A stretch of DNA of 64,000 bases from Modicisalibacter muralis. Lineage in GTDB: Bacteria > Pseudomonadota > Gammaproteobacteria > Pseudomonadales > Halomonadaceae. Positions 9,058 to 22,278 of the stretch are shown here, in pieces. The notes beneath the pieces were generated by a model. The model was given only the letters and a program-made list of their open reading frames with translations, was not told the origin of the DNA and did not search any database. The position numbers and the translations under genes were made by a program. Within the stretch, counting starts at the first letter, position 1, and each line of letters opens with the position of its first letter. The stretch spans positions 248,001 through 312,000 of the forward strand of contig NZ_FNGI01000001.1 of the NCBI RefSeq assembly GCF_900102945.1, in the 5' to 3' direction.

Positions 9058-9507
9058 ATGCGCGAACGCTTCTGGGAGCGCTTCACCCTCGATGAACTGA
9101 GCGTTGAGGAGTGGGAGGCGCTGTGCGATGGCTGTGGCCAGTGTTGCCTGCTGAAAGTCGAGGACGAAGACAGCGGCGACGTGGCGGTGCTCAACGTGGC
9201 CTGCGAGCTGCTGGATATCGGTAGCTGTCGCTGTGGCGACTACGCCAATCGCTTCGCGAAGGTGCCCGACTGCACCCAGCTAACGCCCGAGCGGGTCGAC
9301 GATTTTCGTTGGCTGCCCAAGTCGTGCGCCTACCGGCGAGTGCATGAGGGGCGCAAGCTGGCGCGCTGGCATCCGCTGATCTGCGGCGATCCCCAGCGTG
9401 TGCATCGCAAGGGCATCAGCGTGGCGAGCTTCGCCGTCTCGCAACGCGACGTGCCCGAAGACGAGCTCGATGAGCACATCATCGCGATCCTGCCTATCGA
9501 CTCATGA
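9058..9507 (+). CDS. ycgN: YcgN family cysteine-cluster protein
   Basis: A 149-residue protein of the YcgN (UPF0260) family that carries a putative metal or iron-sulfur binding cluster. CDGCGQCC places cysteines at 23, 26, 29 and 30, followed by further conserved cysteines in CELLDIGSCRCGDY. The ATG used begins MRERFWERFTLDEL; the frame is open upstream to an ATG inside ycgL, which would add 17 unrelated residues. It is the last gene of the rnd-ycgL-ycgN run and converges on the permease gene 21 bases away. The molecular function of the family is not established. Confidence 0.92.
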   Translation: MRERFWERFTLDELSVEEWEALCDGCGQCCLLKVEDEDSGDVAVLNVACELLDIGSCRCGDYANRFAKVPDCTQLTPERVDDFRWLPKSCAYRRVHEGRKLARWHPLICGDPQRVHRKGISVASFAVSQRDVPEDELDEHIIAILPIDS

Positions 9508-9528
9508 TGACGGCGTCGCCGCGCTCGG

Positions 9529-10944
9529 TTACCGCTCGCCCGGGTAGGCCGACTCCTTGGAAGCGCCGGGAATCGTGTCGAGAATAGCGTCTACGTCGAT
9601 ACCGCGTTGTTTGCCGAGATACCAGTAGAGCGTGAATACCACGAGGCCGACGGCCAGCCACGGGATGTAGATGGCGAGCGTCGAGAGCGCCGCGAAGTCG
9701 CCACTGAAAAGTGCCACCCAATTTGCCGCCTGCGAGATAATGGCGCCCGACCCGAGCACGGCAACGACGATCGGCACATAGAACCAGCCGCCCGGCTGGA
9801 AAGCGGCCCGCGAGGCCATATCCGCGCGCTTCAGGTAGATGTAGCCGGCCGCCAGCGAGACCGCTAGATACGCGATCAGGTAGCTGAACGTGGCGATGGC
9901 GATGGCCCGGTCGAGCCCTCCCGACCAGAAGGTGAGCGCACAGGCAGCGGCGTACAGCGTGAGCAGCGACCAGTGGGGTGTCCGGAAGCGTTTGCTGACC
10001 GTCGAGAACCACTGGGGAAAGAGTGAATCCCACGACCATGCGTAGGGGATCTTGATGCCAGCGGCCATGACGGCATGAACACTCGTGGCGGTGGCGAGCA
10101 GGCCGCCGATGGCGACGACGGCGACGGCGTACTCGCCGAGGAACACGTTGGCGGCAGTTGCCAGAGGCCGCGCGGAATCGGCCAAGACGGTGTAATCGTT
10201 GACGACGCCGTAGATGACCACCGCCGTCAGCATGTACAGAAGGATCAGGATGCCCGTTCCGCCGAGCATTGCCAACGGCAGATTACGGCCGGGGTTTTTC
10301 ACTTCCGCGCTAAATTGCGCGGCGACTTCGATGCCGATGAACGCGTAGAACAGCGGGACGGCGGATGCAACGAGTCCGCTCATGCCACCGGTGAAGAAGG
10401 GGCGATAGTTTGCGGTATCGATATGCACAAGTCCCGGCACCACGAGCACGAGTATGGCGGCGATGAGCAGCCAGAACATGACGTTTTGCGTCGTGCTATA
10501 GCCCTTCGTGCCGATGAGGTTGATGAGAAAAAGTACCGTCAGCAAGGCGAATCCGGAGAGTGCGGGATCGATACTCGGATAGAACACCTTGAGGTAGTTA
10601 CCGAAGCCGATGGCCAGAACCGCGTCGGCGGCCATGTAACCTAGCCATTTGGTCCAGGTGACGACGAATCCCGCCAGGCGGTTGCGAAAGGTTCGCGAGA
10701 CGAGGGTGTAGGCCCCTCCGGCACCGGGGAAAATGGTCGCCATCCAGCTATAGTTCATCGCTACGGCCATCGCGATGACGCCCGTCAGTGCCACTGCTAG
10801 GATGACGCTCGGCCCGGTCGTGCCGCTGGCGGTGCCGATTGTCACGAACAGCCCCGCGCCGAGCGTCCCGGCGACCACGGTGGCGGTGGCCCCTATCGGT
10901 CCCATGCTCCGCGTGAGACTGTTGTCTCTGGTTTCCGACTCCAC
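9529..10944 (-). CDS. APC superfamily amino acid/polyamine permease
   Basis: An inner-membrane secondary transporter of about 12 helices. The first helix holds GTLGAGLFVTIG, the unwound substrate-binding segment of APC transporters, and the protein ends with a short hydrophilic tail. The substrate (amino acid or polyamine) cannot be assigned. I set the start at a GTG (VESETRDN) because AGGGAG lies 6 bases before it; an ATG 36 bases upstream gives a cysteine-rich extension that looks spurious. At 471 residues it is of normal size. It is in the same orientation as the oligopeptidase gene but separated by 168 bases, so probably has its own promoter. Confidence 0.85.
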   Translation of the reverse strand: MESETRDNSLTRSMGPIGATATVVAGTLGAGLFVTIGTASGTTGPSVILAVALTGVIAMAVAMNYSWMATIFPGAGGAYTLVSRTFRNRLAGFVVTWTKWLGYMAADAVLAIGFGNYLKVFYPSIDPALSGFALLTVLFLINLIGTKGYSTTQNVMFWLLIAAILVLVVPGLVHIDTANYRPFFTGGMSGLVASAVPLFYAFIGIEVAAQFSAEVKNPGRNLPLAMLGGTGILILLYMLTAVVIYGVVNDYTVLADSARPLATAANVFLGEYAVAVVAIGGLLATATSVHAVMAAGIKIPYAWSWDSLFPQWFSTVSKRFRTPHWSLLTLYAAACALTFWSGGLDRAIAIATFSYLIAYLAVSLAAGYIYLKRADMASRAAFQPGGWFYVPIVVAVLGSGAIISQAANWVALFSGDFAALSTLAIYIPWLAVGLVVFTLYWYLGKQRGIDVDAILDTIPGASKESAYPGER

Positions 10945-11112
10945 GTGACACTCCCTGCATGACAGGGGCGAACAGAGCATGTGGCGCCGTTTCTCGATAC
11001 TCTTTCTCGACGCCTTCCCGAGAGTATGCCCTGGACGGACCCGAATGACTTTTTTGTTGTTAAATTAAGGATATGCAAAAAGCGTAGTAGCGAATGGCCG
11101 TGTTGTCGGCTT

Positions 11113-13179
11113 TCAGTGTTCCGCCAACCTCTGTTCAGCTAATCCCAGCGCCCATAGGATGAAGGCATCCTGACGGGCATTGTCTTGCCACGCCTTGAAG
11201 CGCCCCGAGGCGCCGCCGTGCCCGGCGGCCATGTCGGTGCGTAGCAGCGTCGGGCCGTGTGTTGTATCCAGCTCGGTCAATCGTGCATAGAGCTTGGCCG
11301 GCTCCCAATAGGGCACCCGCGAATCGTGCCAGCTGGCTTGCAGGAACATCGGCGGGTAGGGCAGCGCGGCGAGGTTGTCGAGCGGCGAGTAGTCACGGAT
11401 GCGTCGACGTACCGCGGGCTCGGCCGGGTTGCCCCACTCGGTGTACTCGGCGGTGGTCAGCGGCAGGTCGGGATTTTCCATGGTGCGCAATACATCGACG
11501 AAGGGCACGTCGAGTACCGCGGCGCAAAATGCCCCGGGGTCGAGATTGACGCTGGCCCCGACCAGCAGGCCGCCGGCGCTGGCGCCGTAGGCGGCGATGT
11601 GCTCGCCATCGCTCAGGCCGGCCTCGACCAGCGCGTCGCGGGCGGCGAGGAAGTCGCTGAAGCTGTTGGCCTTGTGCTCGAGCTTGCCGGCCAGATACCA
11701 GGGCTCGCCCCGGTCGCCACCACCGCGCACGTGCGCCACCGCGAAGGCCATACCGCGCGACAGTAGCTCCAGGCGTGCCACCGAGAACCACGGGTCGAGC
11801 ACCTCGCCATAGGCGCCGTAGCCGTAAAGCAGCGTTGGCAACGCTTGCCGACCGAGTAGGTCGGCGCGCGCCACCACCGAAACCGGAATCCGCTCGCCAT
11901 CGTGCGAGGTCGCCCACAATCGCCGACAGACAATTTGCTCGGGTGGCAGGTCGCCATGAATCGGCTGGCTCTTGAGCAGGCGACGGGCGTTGGTATCCAG
12001 GTCATGCTCGACCCAGCGTGGCGGCAGCGTGAAGGACTCCTCGTGCAGGCGCAGGCGACGGGTGGCGAAATCCGGCGTATCGCCGAGCGCCAGGCTGCAC
12101 GGTGTTTCGGGAAGCGGCAGGCGCTGCTCGCCAATCGGCTCATGCTGGCTATCGAATTCGAGTACCCGCAAATGCACTTGAGCCTCATGGTGATCGCGCT
12201 CGGTGATCACCAGCCCCCAGGCAAAGGCATCGACGCCCTCCAGCGTATGCTCCTCACGGTGGGCGATCAGCGATTGCCAGGCATCGGGCTGGGCCTCCGG
12301 CGCTACGTCCAGACAGAAATGCGCCGCCTGGCGATTGTGCAGCACGTAGAAATGGCCTGGGCGGTGCTCGATGCTGTACTCGACGCCATTCTCGCGCGGT
12401 CTGACGCAGCGTGGCGGCGTGCTTGGCGCGTGAGCGGGAATCAGGTAGCACTCCGAGGTGTCCTTGGAGGCGGTTTCCAGCACCAGCCAGGCCTTGGAGC
12501 GGGTCTTACCCAGGCCGACCCAGAATTGCGCATCGGTTTCCTCAAAAACGAGGATCGATTCGCCGCTATCGCGTGTCAAACGCCATACGCTAGCCGGGCG
12601 CTGGGTGGCGTCGTAGCGCGTGAACAGCAGCGTGCGGTTGTCCTCGGCCCAGGTCAGTTCCGGGCCGATGCCTTCTAGCAGCAGTTGGGGTTCGCCATGC
12701 GGCAATTGGCACAGATACAGGTCGAAGTATTCATCGCCACGGCTGTCTTCGGTCCAGGCCAGCCATTGTTCATCGGGGGATATGGCCAGGTCGCCGAGTT
12801 CGAGATAATGCCGCTCGCTGGCGCGGGTTTCGAGGTCGAGTAATCGTTCACGCCGCTCGGGCGCGCCATTCGGATGACGCCACCAGGTGGGGTAATCGGC
12901 CTCGGCGGCGGTCTCGCTCCAGTAGGTGTAACGCTCGAGTGGCGTCTTCAGGCCCACGATGGCCAGTTCGCGACGCGCCAGGTGGCCACGGTAGAGCGAC
13001 TCGACCAACGCTTCCAGCGGTGCGAACCAGTGGTCGCACTCGGCGTTGGCGGCATCGAGAAACGCCGTCACGGCCTGGTCGTCGCGGTCTTCCAACCAAT
13101 GCCAATGCGGGTCGTCGTTACGCCGGAAGCGTGGAATGGGAGAGCCGGGTGATGCGGCGATGGGCGGCTGTGCTTTCAT
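11113..13179 (-). CDS. ptrB: Oligopeptidase B (S9 family serine peptidase)
   Basis: A cytosolic prolyl-oligopeptidase-family enzyme that cleaves short peptides after arginine or lysine. The N-terminal seven-bladed propeller is followed by the alpha/beta hydrolase domain with the nucleophile elbow YGASAGG (serine at about 534), then DSRVPYWEP carrying the acid residue and the catalytic histidine in AAGHGGASGRF. PFVDVLRTM and EWGNP are hallmarks of oligopeptidase B rather than prolyl endopeptidase. The 688-residue length matches the family. It diverges from the membrane-protein gene at 13231 with about 50 bases between them. Confidence 0.93.
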   Translation of the reverse strand: MKAQPPIAASPGSPIPRFRRNDDPHWHWLEDRDDQAVTAFLDAANAECDHWFAPLEALVESLYRGHLARRELAIVGLKTPLERYTYWSETAAEADYPTWWRHPNGAPERRERLLDLETRASERHYLELGDLAISPDEQWLAWTEDSRGDEYFDLYLCQLPHGEPQLLLEGIGPELTWAEDNRTLLFTRYDATQRPASVWRLTRDSGESILVFEETDAQFWVGLGKTRSKAWLVLETASKDTSECYLIPAHAPSTPPRCVRPRENGVEYSIEHRPGHFYVLHNRQAAHFCLDVAPEAQPDAWQSLIAHREEHTLEGVDAFAWGLVITERDHHEAQVHLRVLEFDSQHEPIGEQRLPLPETPCSLALGDTPDFATRRLRLHEESFTLPPRWVEHDLDTNARRLLKSQPIHGDLPPEQIVCRRLWATSHDGERIPVSVVARADLLGRQALPTLLYGYGAYGEVLDPWFSVARLELLSRGMAFAVAHVRGGGDRGEPWYLAGKLEHKANSFSDFLAARDALVEAGLSDGEHIAAYGASAGGLLVGASVNLDPGAFCAAVLDVPFVDVLRTMENPDLPLTTAEYTEWGNPAEPAVRRRIRDYSPLDNLAALPYPPMFLQASWHDSRVPYWEPAKLYARLTELDTTHGPTLLRTDMAAGHGGASGRFKAWQDNARQDAFILWALGLAEQRLAEH

Positions 13180-13230
13180 TGAACGCGGTGTACCATGATG
13201 ATCAAACCAATTTCAGGAGAAAACTAGACG

Positions 13231-13659
13231 ATGCTGATATCCGATTCCATACCACTACTGTGGCTGGTCTATGTGGCATTGTCGCTGGTGGTACTGGTGA
13301 CTGGCTACCTTGCTATTCGTTGGCTACCCAGATTTCCACGCTTCGTAGTGACGGGAATCGTGGCCGGCATGCTATGGATGCCGGCCGGTTTCACGATTCC
13401 GGTGCTCGAGGATGAAGTCTATGAAGGCCTGGCGCCGTCGATCGTGGTTGCCGCCGTGGCGGTGCTGCAGGGTGCCCGGGGCGACTTCTCCGCGGCATTA
13501 CCACTATTGCTGCTGGGCATGGGGTTGGGTGCCGGTGCCGGGGTGCTGCTATGGGGCTGGCTGCGCCGCCGCAATGAGCAGAATTCCGATGACGACAATA
13601 GCGGGGGCGGCGGTAGGGCGCCGGTCGCCGATAAACGCCGGGAGCCGGTGATTGGTTAA
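13231..13659 (+). CDS. Small membrane protein of unknown function
   Basis: A 142-residue protein with three or four hydrophobic segments: about 8-28, 35-55, 65-80 and 88-110, and a charged asparagine/aspartate- and glycine-rich tail (about 112-142). I do not recognise a family. AGGAG lies shortly upstream of the ATG. It precedes the VWA-domain gene by 9 bases and is almost certainly cotranscribed with it and the amidotransferase gene. A role as a membrane partner or exporter accessory of the VWA protein is only inference. Confidence 0.75.
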   Translation: MLISDSIPLLWLVYVALSLVVLVTGYLAIRWLPRFPRFVVTGIVAGMLWMPAGFTIPVLEDEVYEGLAPSIVVAAVAVLQGARGDFSAALPLLLLGMGLGAGAGVLLWGWLRRRNEQNSDDDNSGGGGRAPVADKRREPVIG

Positions 13660-13668
13660 GGAATCGCA

Positions 13669-15510
13669 ATGCGCGTGTTGATTGCCGCGACGTTACTGTC
13701 GCTGCTGGCCTGGACCACCCAGGGGTGGGCCCAGGAGACGCCGGAAGATCGCCCGGACGTACGCATGGTGATCGATGTTTCCGGCAGCATGAAATACAAC
13801 GATCCCAATCGGCTCAGTGCGAGTGCGCTGGAGTTGATGGTGTCATTGTTGCCGTCGGGGGCGCGAAGCGGACTCTGGACCTTCGGCAGCGAGGTTGCCA
13901 ACCCGTTGCCCACATCGACCGTCGATGATGCCTGGCGGCGTCGCGCGCTGGCATTGAAGCCGGCGCTGTTCGAGTATCAGCAGTTTACCGATATCGAGCA
14001 GGCCGTGCGTCAGGCGGCATCGGCGCCACCGGCTTCCAGCGAGCGCCATCTGGTATTGCTTACCGACGGCGTCGTCGACGTTCCCGCCGGCGGAGGCAAC
14101 AAAAGCGCGCAGGATGCGGCGTCGCGCCAGCGGCTACTGGATGAACTGGCGCCGGCGCTGGCGGACGAAAACGTGGTGATTCATACCATCGCCTTTTCGC
14201 CCCAGGTGGATATCACGCTGCTCGAGAACATGGCACGTACCACCGGCGGGCTCGCCGCGGTGGCCGAGACGCCCGAAGCGCTGATGCGTGCGTTTCTCGA
14301 TGTCTTCGACCGCATTTTTCCCCGCGACCAGCTTCCGCTGGAAGACAACCGGTTCCGCGTCGACGATCGCGTCGAGGCGTTTTCGTCGCTGCTGTTCCAC
14401 GAACCGGACGCGCCACCGCTGGTACTGATTGGTCCCGACGGCGAGCGCTATACCGCTGAGGATCATCCCGAGGATATCCGTTGGGAACATCAGCCGCTCT
14501 TCGACTTGATTACCGTGCCCAACCCGAGCGAGGGCGAGTGGCGCATCGAAGGCGAGATAGGCGACGAGAGCCGGGTCAACATCGATTCGCCGCTATCGTT
14601 GCGTACCGATGAACTGCCGACGGCGCTCTATCGCGGATTCGAAACGCAGATCGAGGCCTGGCTCGAAGAGCGGGGCGTGCCGCTGGCGGCAAGCGAGACA
14701 CCACAGGATTTGCAGGTGCGCGCCGAGTTGCGCGATATCGACAATGGCGATATCAGCGAATCGGTAACACTGGCATCTGATGGCGACGGCGAGCGCCTGC
14801 GCTACCGTGGCCTGTTGCCGGCGCCCGAGACTACCGGCAACGCGCGGCTGGCGGTGATTGCCGAAAGCGATGAGTTCGTACGCCAGCGCCGTCAAGCGGT
14901 CAACGTATTGCCGGCGATCAGCGCCACGCCCGACGCAGCCGCGAACCTCGTCAGCCTGCATGCGGAACATCCTCGGCTGAATGCCGACAATACGCGTATC
15001 GAAGCGTCGTTGCAGGGCGAAACGCTACCCGTCGTGCCGGTCGATGCGCATGACTGGCAAATCGATCTGCCCGAGCTCGACGAGGATTTGTCGGTGCCGC
15101 TGGCGCTGACCGCGACGATTACCCTGGACGGCGAAACCCGCACCCTGCAACTGCCGACGCTGCAGCTCAATACCGATGCGGACACCGGCTTGGGCAGTGC
15201 CAGCCTGGATCGCCAAGGGCTCGATACGCAGGCGCTGGCCGCCAGTGAGCAGGTGCCCGGCGAAGCAACGCCACAGTCGCCTTCGTTGCTCAGCGAACTG
15301 GGTGGCTCCGTGGGCCAGGTATTGGGCGAGTTACCCGAACAGGCCAAGGCGCTATGGGCCGAGGTGAGTCCCGAGTTGCGCGAGCATAGCGACGACCCGC
15401 TTTCCTGGGTGCTGATCGCTGCCGTGGTGGTGGGGTTGCTGATGTTGATCGCATGGCGCCGCCACGCGGCGCATCGCCGGCGACGGCGGCGGGAGGAACC
15501 GCATGTGTGA
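13669..15510 (+). CDS. VWA-domain protein, secreted and membrane-anchored
   Basis: A 613-residue protein with a signal peptide (cleavage likely after GWA, about residue 21), a von Willebrand factor A domain with the metal-ion site DVSGS (36-40) and a second acidic TDG segment, a long beta-rich acidic region, and a C-terminal transmembrane helix (WVLIAAVVVGLLMLIAW) followed by a basic tail. This topology places the VWA domain in the periplasm, held by the inner membrane. VWA domains bind protein partners through a bound metal ion; the partner is not known. The stop overlaps the next gene by 8 bases, so the two are translationally coupled. Confidence 0.82.
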   Translation: MRVLIAATLLSLLAWTTQGWAQETPEDRPDVRMVIDVSGSMKYNDPNRLSASALELMVSLLPSGARSGLWTFGSEVANPLPTSTVDDAWRRRALALKPALFEYQQFTDIEQAVRQAASAPPASSERHLVLLTDGVVDVPAGGGNKSAQDAASRQRLLDELAPALADENVVIHTIAFSPQVDITLLENMARTTGGLAAVAETPEALMRAFLDVFDRIFPRDQLPLEDNRFRVDDRVEAFSSLLFHEPDAPPLVLIGPDGERYTAEDHPEDIRWEHQPLFDLITVPNPSEGEWRIEGEIGDESRVNIDSPLSLRTDELPTALYRGFETQIEAWLEERGVPLAASETPQDLQVRAELRDIDNGDISESVTLASDGDGERLRYRGLLPAPETTGNARLAVIAESDEFVRQRRQAVNVLPAISATPDAAANLVSLHAEHPRLNADNTRIEASLQGETLPVVPVDAHDWQIDLPELDEDLSVPLALTATITLDGETRTLQLPTLQLNTDADTGLGSASLDRQGLDTQALAASEQVPGEATPQSPSLLSELGGSVGQVLGELPEQAKALWAEVSPELREHSDDPLSWVLIAAVVVGLLMLIAWRRHAAHRRRRRREEPHV

Positions 15511-16294
15511 GCTGTTGGGCATGAGTGCCAATGTGCCTACGGATATCTGTTTCAGCTTTACCGGCTTTCTGCGCCGTGGCGGCGGCACCGGCCCGCACCG
15601 CGATGGCTGGGGTATCGCCTTTTATGAAGAGGGCGGCTACCGGGAGTTTCGCGATCCACATCCCTCGGCGGATTCGCCAATCGCGCGGCTGATCAGCGAT
15701 TACCCGATCAAATCGCATGTGGTGATCAGTCATATCCGCCAGGCCAATGTCGGTGACATATGCCTGGCCAATACCCATCCGTTTACCCGCGAGATGTGGG
15801 GGCGCCAGTGGTGCTATGCGCATAATGGCCAGCTCGGCGGCTGGCAGGCGCTGGTACCGGCGTTCTACCAGGCGGTGGGCGACACCGATAGCGAACACGT
15901 CTTCTGTTGGCTGATGGGCGAGTTGCGCCAGCGCTTCACGGCCCCGCCGAGCGATCCCGAAGCGTTATGGAAGGCGCTGCATGGTCTTTGCGAGCGGCTG
16001 CACGAACTCGGTGTGTTCAATATGCTGCTGACCGATGGCCGCCACCTGTATTGCTATTGCGCCACCAAGCTGGTGCACATCACCCGACGTGCCCCGTTTG
16101 GCGAGGCGCGCCTGTGCGATGCCGAAATGGCCGTCGATTTCGTCGAGCACACCACGCCCGCCGATGTGGTCTCGGTGATCGCCACCGAGCCGCTGACCGA
16201 CAACGAACGCTGGACCCACATGCTGCCGGGCGAACTGTTGGTGTGGCGCGATGGTGAAATTATGGCGCACTATAGCTGCATGGATGGTGATTGA
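15503..16294 (+). CDS. yafJ: Class II glutamine amidotransferase (YafJ type)
   Basis: A stand-alone class II (Ntn) glutamine amidotransferase domain of 263 residues. The catalytic cysteine is residue 2 (MCELLGMSAN), as required after removal of the methionine, and GPHRDGWGIAFY, SHIRQAN and HTHPF-like AHNGQLGGW motifs are present. Such proteins resemble YafJ of Escherichia coli, a putative glutamine hydrolase whose acceptor is not known. The start overlaps the VWA gene. No synthase partner domain lies nearby. Confidence 0.9.
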   Translation: MCELLGMSANVPTDICFSFTGFLRRGGGTGPHRDGWGIAFYEEGGYREFRDPHPSADSPIARLISDYPIKSHVVISHIRQANVGDICLANTHPFTREMWGRQWCYAHNGQLGGWQALVPAFYQAVGDTDSEHVFCWLMGELRQRFTAPPSDPEALWKALHGLCERLHELGVFNMLLTDGRHLYCYCATKLVHITRRAPFGEARLCDAEMAVDFVEHTTPADVVSVIATEPLTDNERWTHMLPGELLVWRDGEIMAHYSCMDGD

Positions 16295-16324
16295 CGACTA
16301 GGGTTGAACGACTGTTTCAATCGC

Positions 16325-16355
16325 TTGTTTTACAGCCTGGCGGTGCTGTTATAAG
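16325..16355 (+). promoter_or_regulatory. Candidate promoter before fadD
   Basis: TTGTTT (16325-16330) and TATAAG (16350-16355) are 19 bases apart, slightly long for a sigma-70 promoter, in the 170-base gap before fadD. Nearby GTTTCA and TGAAAC words resemble half sites of fatty-acid regulators but do not form a clean operator. Confidence 0.3.
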
Positions 16356-16419
16356 GTGGCCGCGACGTTCGTAATCCTAGCGGCATGACAAAGAAGCTTC
16401 TGAAACGCCCTTGAGTCAA

Positions 16420-16444
16420 CAAAAAACAATCGGCTTCAGCCGAT
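16420..16444 (-). terminator. Hairpin with minus-strand terminator polarity
   Basis: A perfect 7-bp hairpin ATCGGCT-tc-AGCCGAT (16429-16444) is preceded on the plus strand by an A-rich tract. Read on the minus strand it is a stem followed by TTGTTTTTTG, a rho-independent terminator shape. It lies between two plus-strand genes, so it would stop antisense transcription rather than terminate the amidotransferase operon. Confidence 0.45.
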
Positions 16445-16465
16445 GGCATCTGCGGAGATCTGCCC

Positions 16466-18121
16466 ATGAGTCAGCCCACTAGCGCTCCCATCCTCTCCGG
16501 TCCGACCCTCGAGGGGCTCGACGACTATACCTCGGTGATGGATGTCTTCCACGCTTCGGTCAAGCGCTTCGCTGACAAGCCGGCCTTCAGTTGCATGGGC
16601 CGGACGCTGAGCTACGGTGAACTGGACCTATTATCGGCCGATTTCGCTGCTTGGCTGCAGCATAAAACCGATCTCGAGCCGGGCGATCGCATCGCCATTC
16701 AGTTGCCCAACGTCCTGCAATTTCCGGTGGCGGTATTCGGCGCGCTGCGTGCCGGCCTGGTGGTGGTCAATACCAACCCGCTGTACACCGAGCGCGAGAT
16801 GCGTCATCAGTTCGACGACTCCGGCGCCAAGGCGATCCTGATCCTGGCCAACATGGCCGACAAGCTGGAGAGGGTGCTCGGGCAGACCCAGATCAAGCAT
16901 GTGTTGGTCACCGAGCTCGGCGACCTGCACGGTTTCCCCAAGCGCGCGCTGATCAATGCGGTGGTCAAGCACGTCAAGAAGATGGTGCCGAAGTACTCGC
17001 TGCCCAGCGCGATCGGCTTTCGCCAGGCGTTGGCCAAGGGCCATGGGCTAGAGCATCGTGAGGTGGCGCGGGAGACGGGCGATATTGCCGCGCTGCAATA
17101 CACCGGCGGCACCACGGGGCCGGCCAAGGGCACCATGCTCACCAACCGCAACCTGATAGCCAACATGTTGCAGGCCCGGTCGCTGATGTCGGACGTACTC
17201 GGCGAAGGTTGCGAGACGGTGATAGCACCGTTGCCGGTCTACCACATCTACACCTTTACCGTGAATTGCCTGTTCATGATGGAAACCGGCAACCACAGCG
17301 TGCTGATCACCAACCCGCGCGATATCGACGGTTTCATCAAGACGCTCAAGACGCTCAAATTCTCGGGCTTCGTGGGCCTCAATACGTTATTCAACGCACT
17401 CGCCAATCGCGAAGATTTTCGCGCGCTCGATTTCTCGTCGCTCAAGCTGACCATCTCGGGTGGCATGGCGTTGACCAAGGCCGCCGCCAAGCGCTGGGAA
17501 GAAATAACCGGCTGTCCGATTGCCGAAGGTTATGGCATGACCGAAACGTCGCCGATCGTCTCCTTCAATCCGCCGAGCGCCATTCAACTCGGCACCATCG
17601 GCAAACCGGTGGCGGGCACCTCGGTGAAGGTCATCAATGATGATGGCGAGTCACTGCCGCTGGGCGAGCCGGGCGAGTTGTGCGTCCAGGGGCCACAGGT
17701 GATGAAGGGCTACTGGAATCGCCCCGAGGATACCGCCAAGACGCTCGACGGCGAGGGCTGGATTCGCACCGGCGATATCGCCGTGCTGCAGGAAGATGGC
17801 TACATCCGTATCGTTGACCGCAAGAAGGACATGATCATCGTCTCCGGCTTCAACGTCTATCCCAACGAGATCGAAGACGTGGTAGCCGGCCACCCCGAAG
17901 TGATCGAGGCCGCCGCGATCGGCGTGGCCGATGATAACAGCGGCGAGGCGATCAAGCTGTTCGTGGTCTCGCGTAGCGACACGCTGGATGCCGAGACGCT
18001 GCGTGGCTGGTGCAAGAAGGAGCTCGCCGCCTACAAGGTGCCCAAATTGATCGAATTTCGCGACGAATTGCCCAAGACCAACGTCGGTAAAGTATTGCGC
18101 CGTGAACTCAGGGAGTCTTGA
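16466..18121 (+). CDS. fadD: Long-chain fatty acid-CoA ligase FadD
   Basis: Activates long-chain fatty acids to acyl-CoA with ATP through an acyl-adenylate, at the inner face of the membrane, coupling uptake to beta-oxidation. The 551-residue protein has the P-loop-like YTGGTTGPAKGTMLTNRNL, the adenylate motif GYGMTETSP, GWIRTGDIA, the FACS hinge RKKDMIIVSGFNVYPNEIE and the catalytic lysine near the C-terminus in PKTNVGKVLRREL. GGAG is 8 bases before the ATG. A strong rho-independent terminator follows the gene, so it is probably monocistronic. Confidence 0.95.
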   Translation: MSQPTSAPILSGPTLEGLDDYTSVMDVFHASVKRFADKPAFSCMGRTLSYGELDLLSADFAAWLQHKTDLEPGDRIAIQLPNVLQFPVAVFGALRAGLVVVNTNPLYTEREMRHQFDDSGAKAILILANMADKLERVLGQTQIKHVLVTELGDLHGFPKRALINAVVKHVKKMVPKYSLPSAIGFRQALAKGHGLEHREVARETGDIAALQYTGGTTGPAKGTMLTNRNLIANMLQARSLMSDVLGEGCETVIAPLPVYHIYTFTVNCLFMMETGNHSVLITNPRDIDGFIKTLKTLKFSGFVGLNTLFNALANREDFRALDFSSLKLTISGGMALTKAAAKRWEEITGCPIAEGYGMTETSPIVSFNPPSAIQLGTIGKPVAGTSVKVINDDGESLPLGEPGELCVQGPQVMKGYWNRPEDTAKTLDGEGWIRTGDIAVLQEDGYIRIVDRKKDMIIVSGFNVYPNEIEDVVAGHPEVIEAAAIGVADDNSGEAIKLFVVSRSDTLDAETLRGWCKKELAAYKVPKLIEFRDELPKTNVGKVLRRELRES

Positions 18122-18167
18122 GCGCGGCATGAAATAGCCGTGGCCGCATGCCCGGCGTTACAATTGC

Positions 18168-18202
18168 CTGCCCGTCCCGGTATTCCGGCGGGCAGTTTTT
18201 TT
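18168..18202 (+). terminator. Rho-independent terminator after fadD
   Basis: Stem CTGCCCG...CGGGCAG with an inner CCGG-tatt-CCGG, followed by seven T residues (18196-18202). It lies 46 bases after the fadD stop and ahead of the most likely hrpA start, which supports the later TTG start for hrpA. Confidence 0.9.
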
Positions 18203-18223
18203 ACGCAAGTCAGCGAGGATTCA

Positions 18224-22225
<4,002 letters not shown>

Positions 22226-22278
22226 AGCGACGACAAGGGATCAGTCAGGTGGCGCTTTGCCACCGTGAGGAGAACGTC

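Noticed and set aside
16429-16444. Hairpin as the terminator of the amidotransferase operon
   Set aside because: The U tract is on the minus strand only; on the plus strand the stem is followed by GGCATCTG, not T residues.
18140-18223. Upstream GTG start for hrpA
   Set aside because: The GTG lies ahead of the fadD terminator and the added residues do not look like protein; the TTG at 18224 has a ribosome-binding site.
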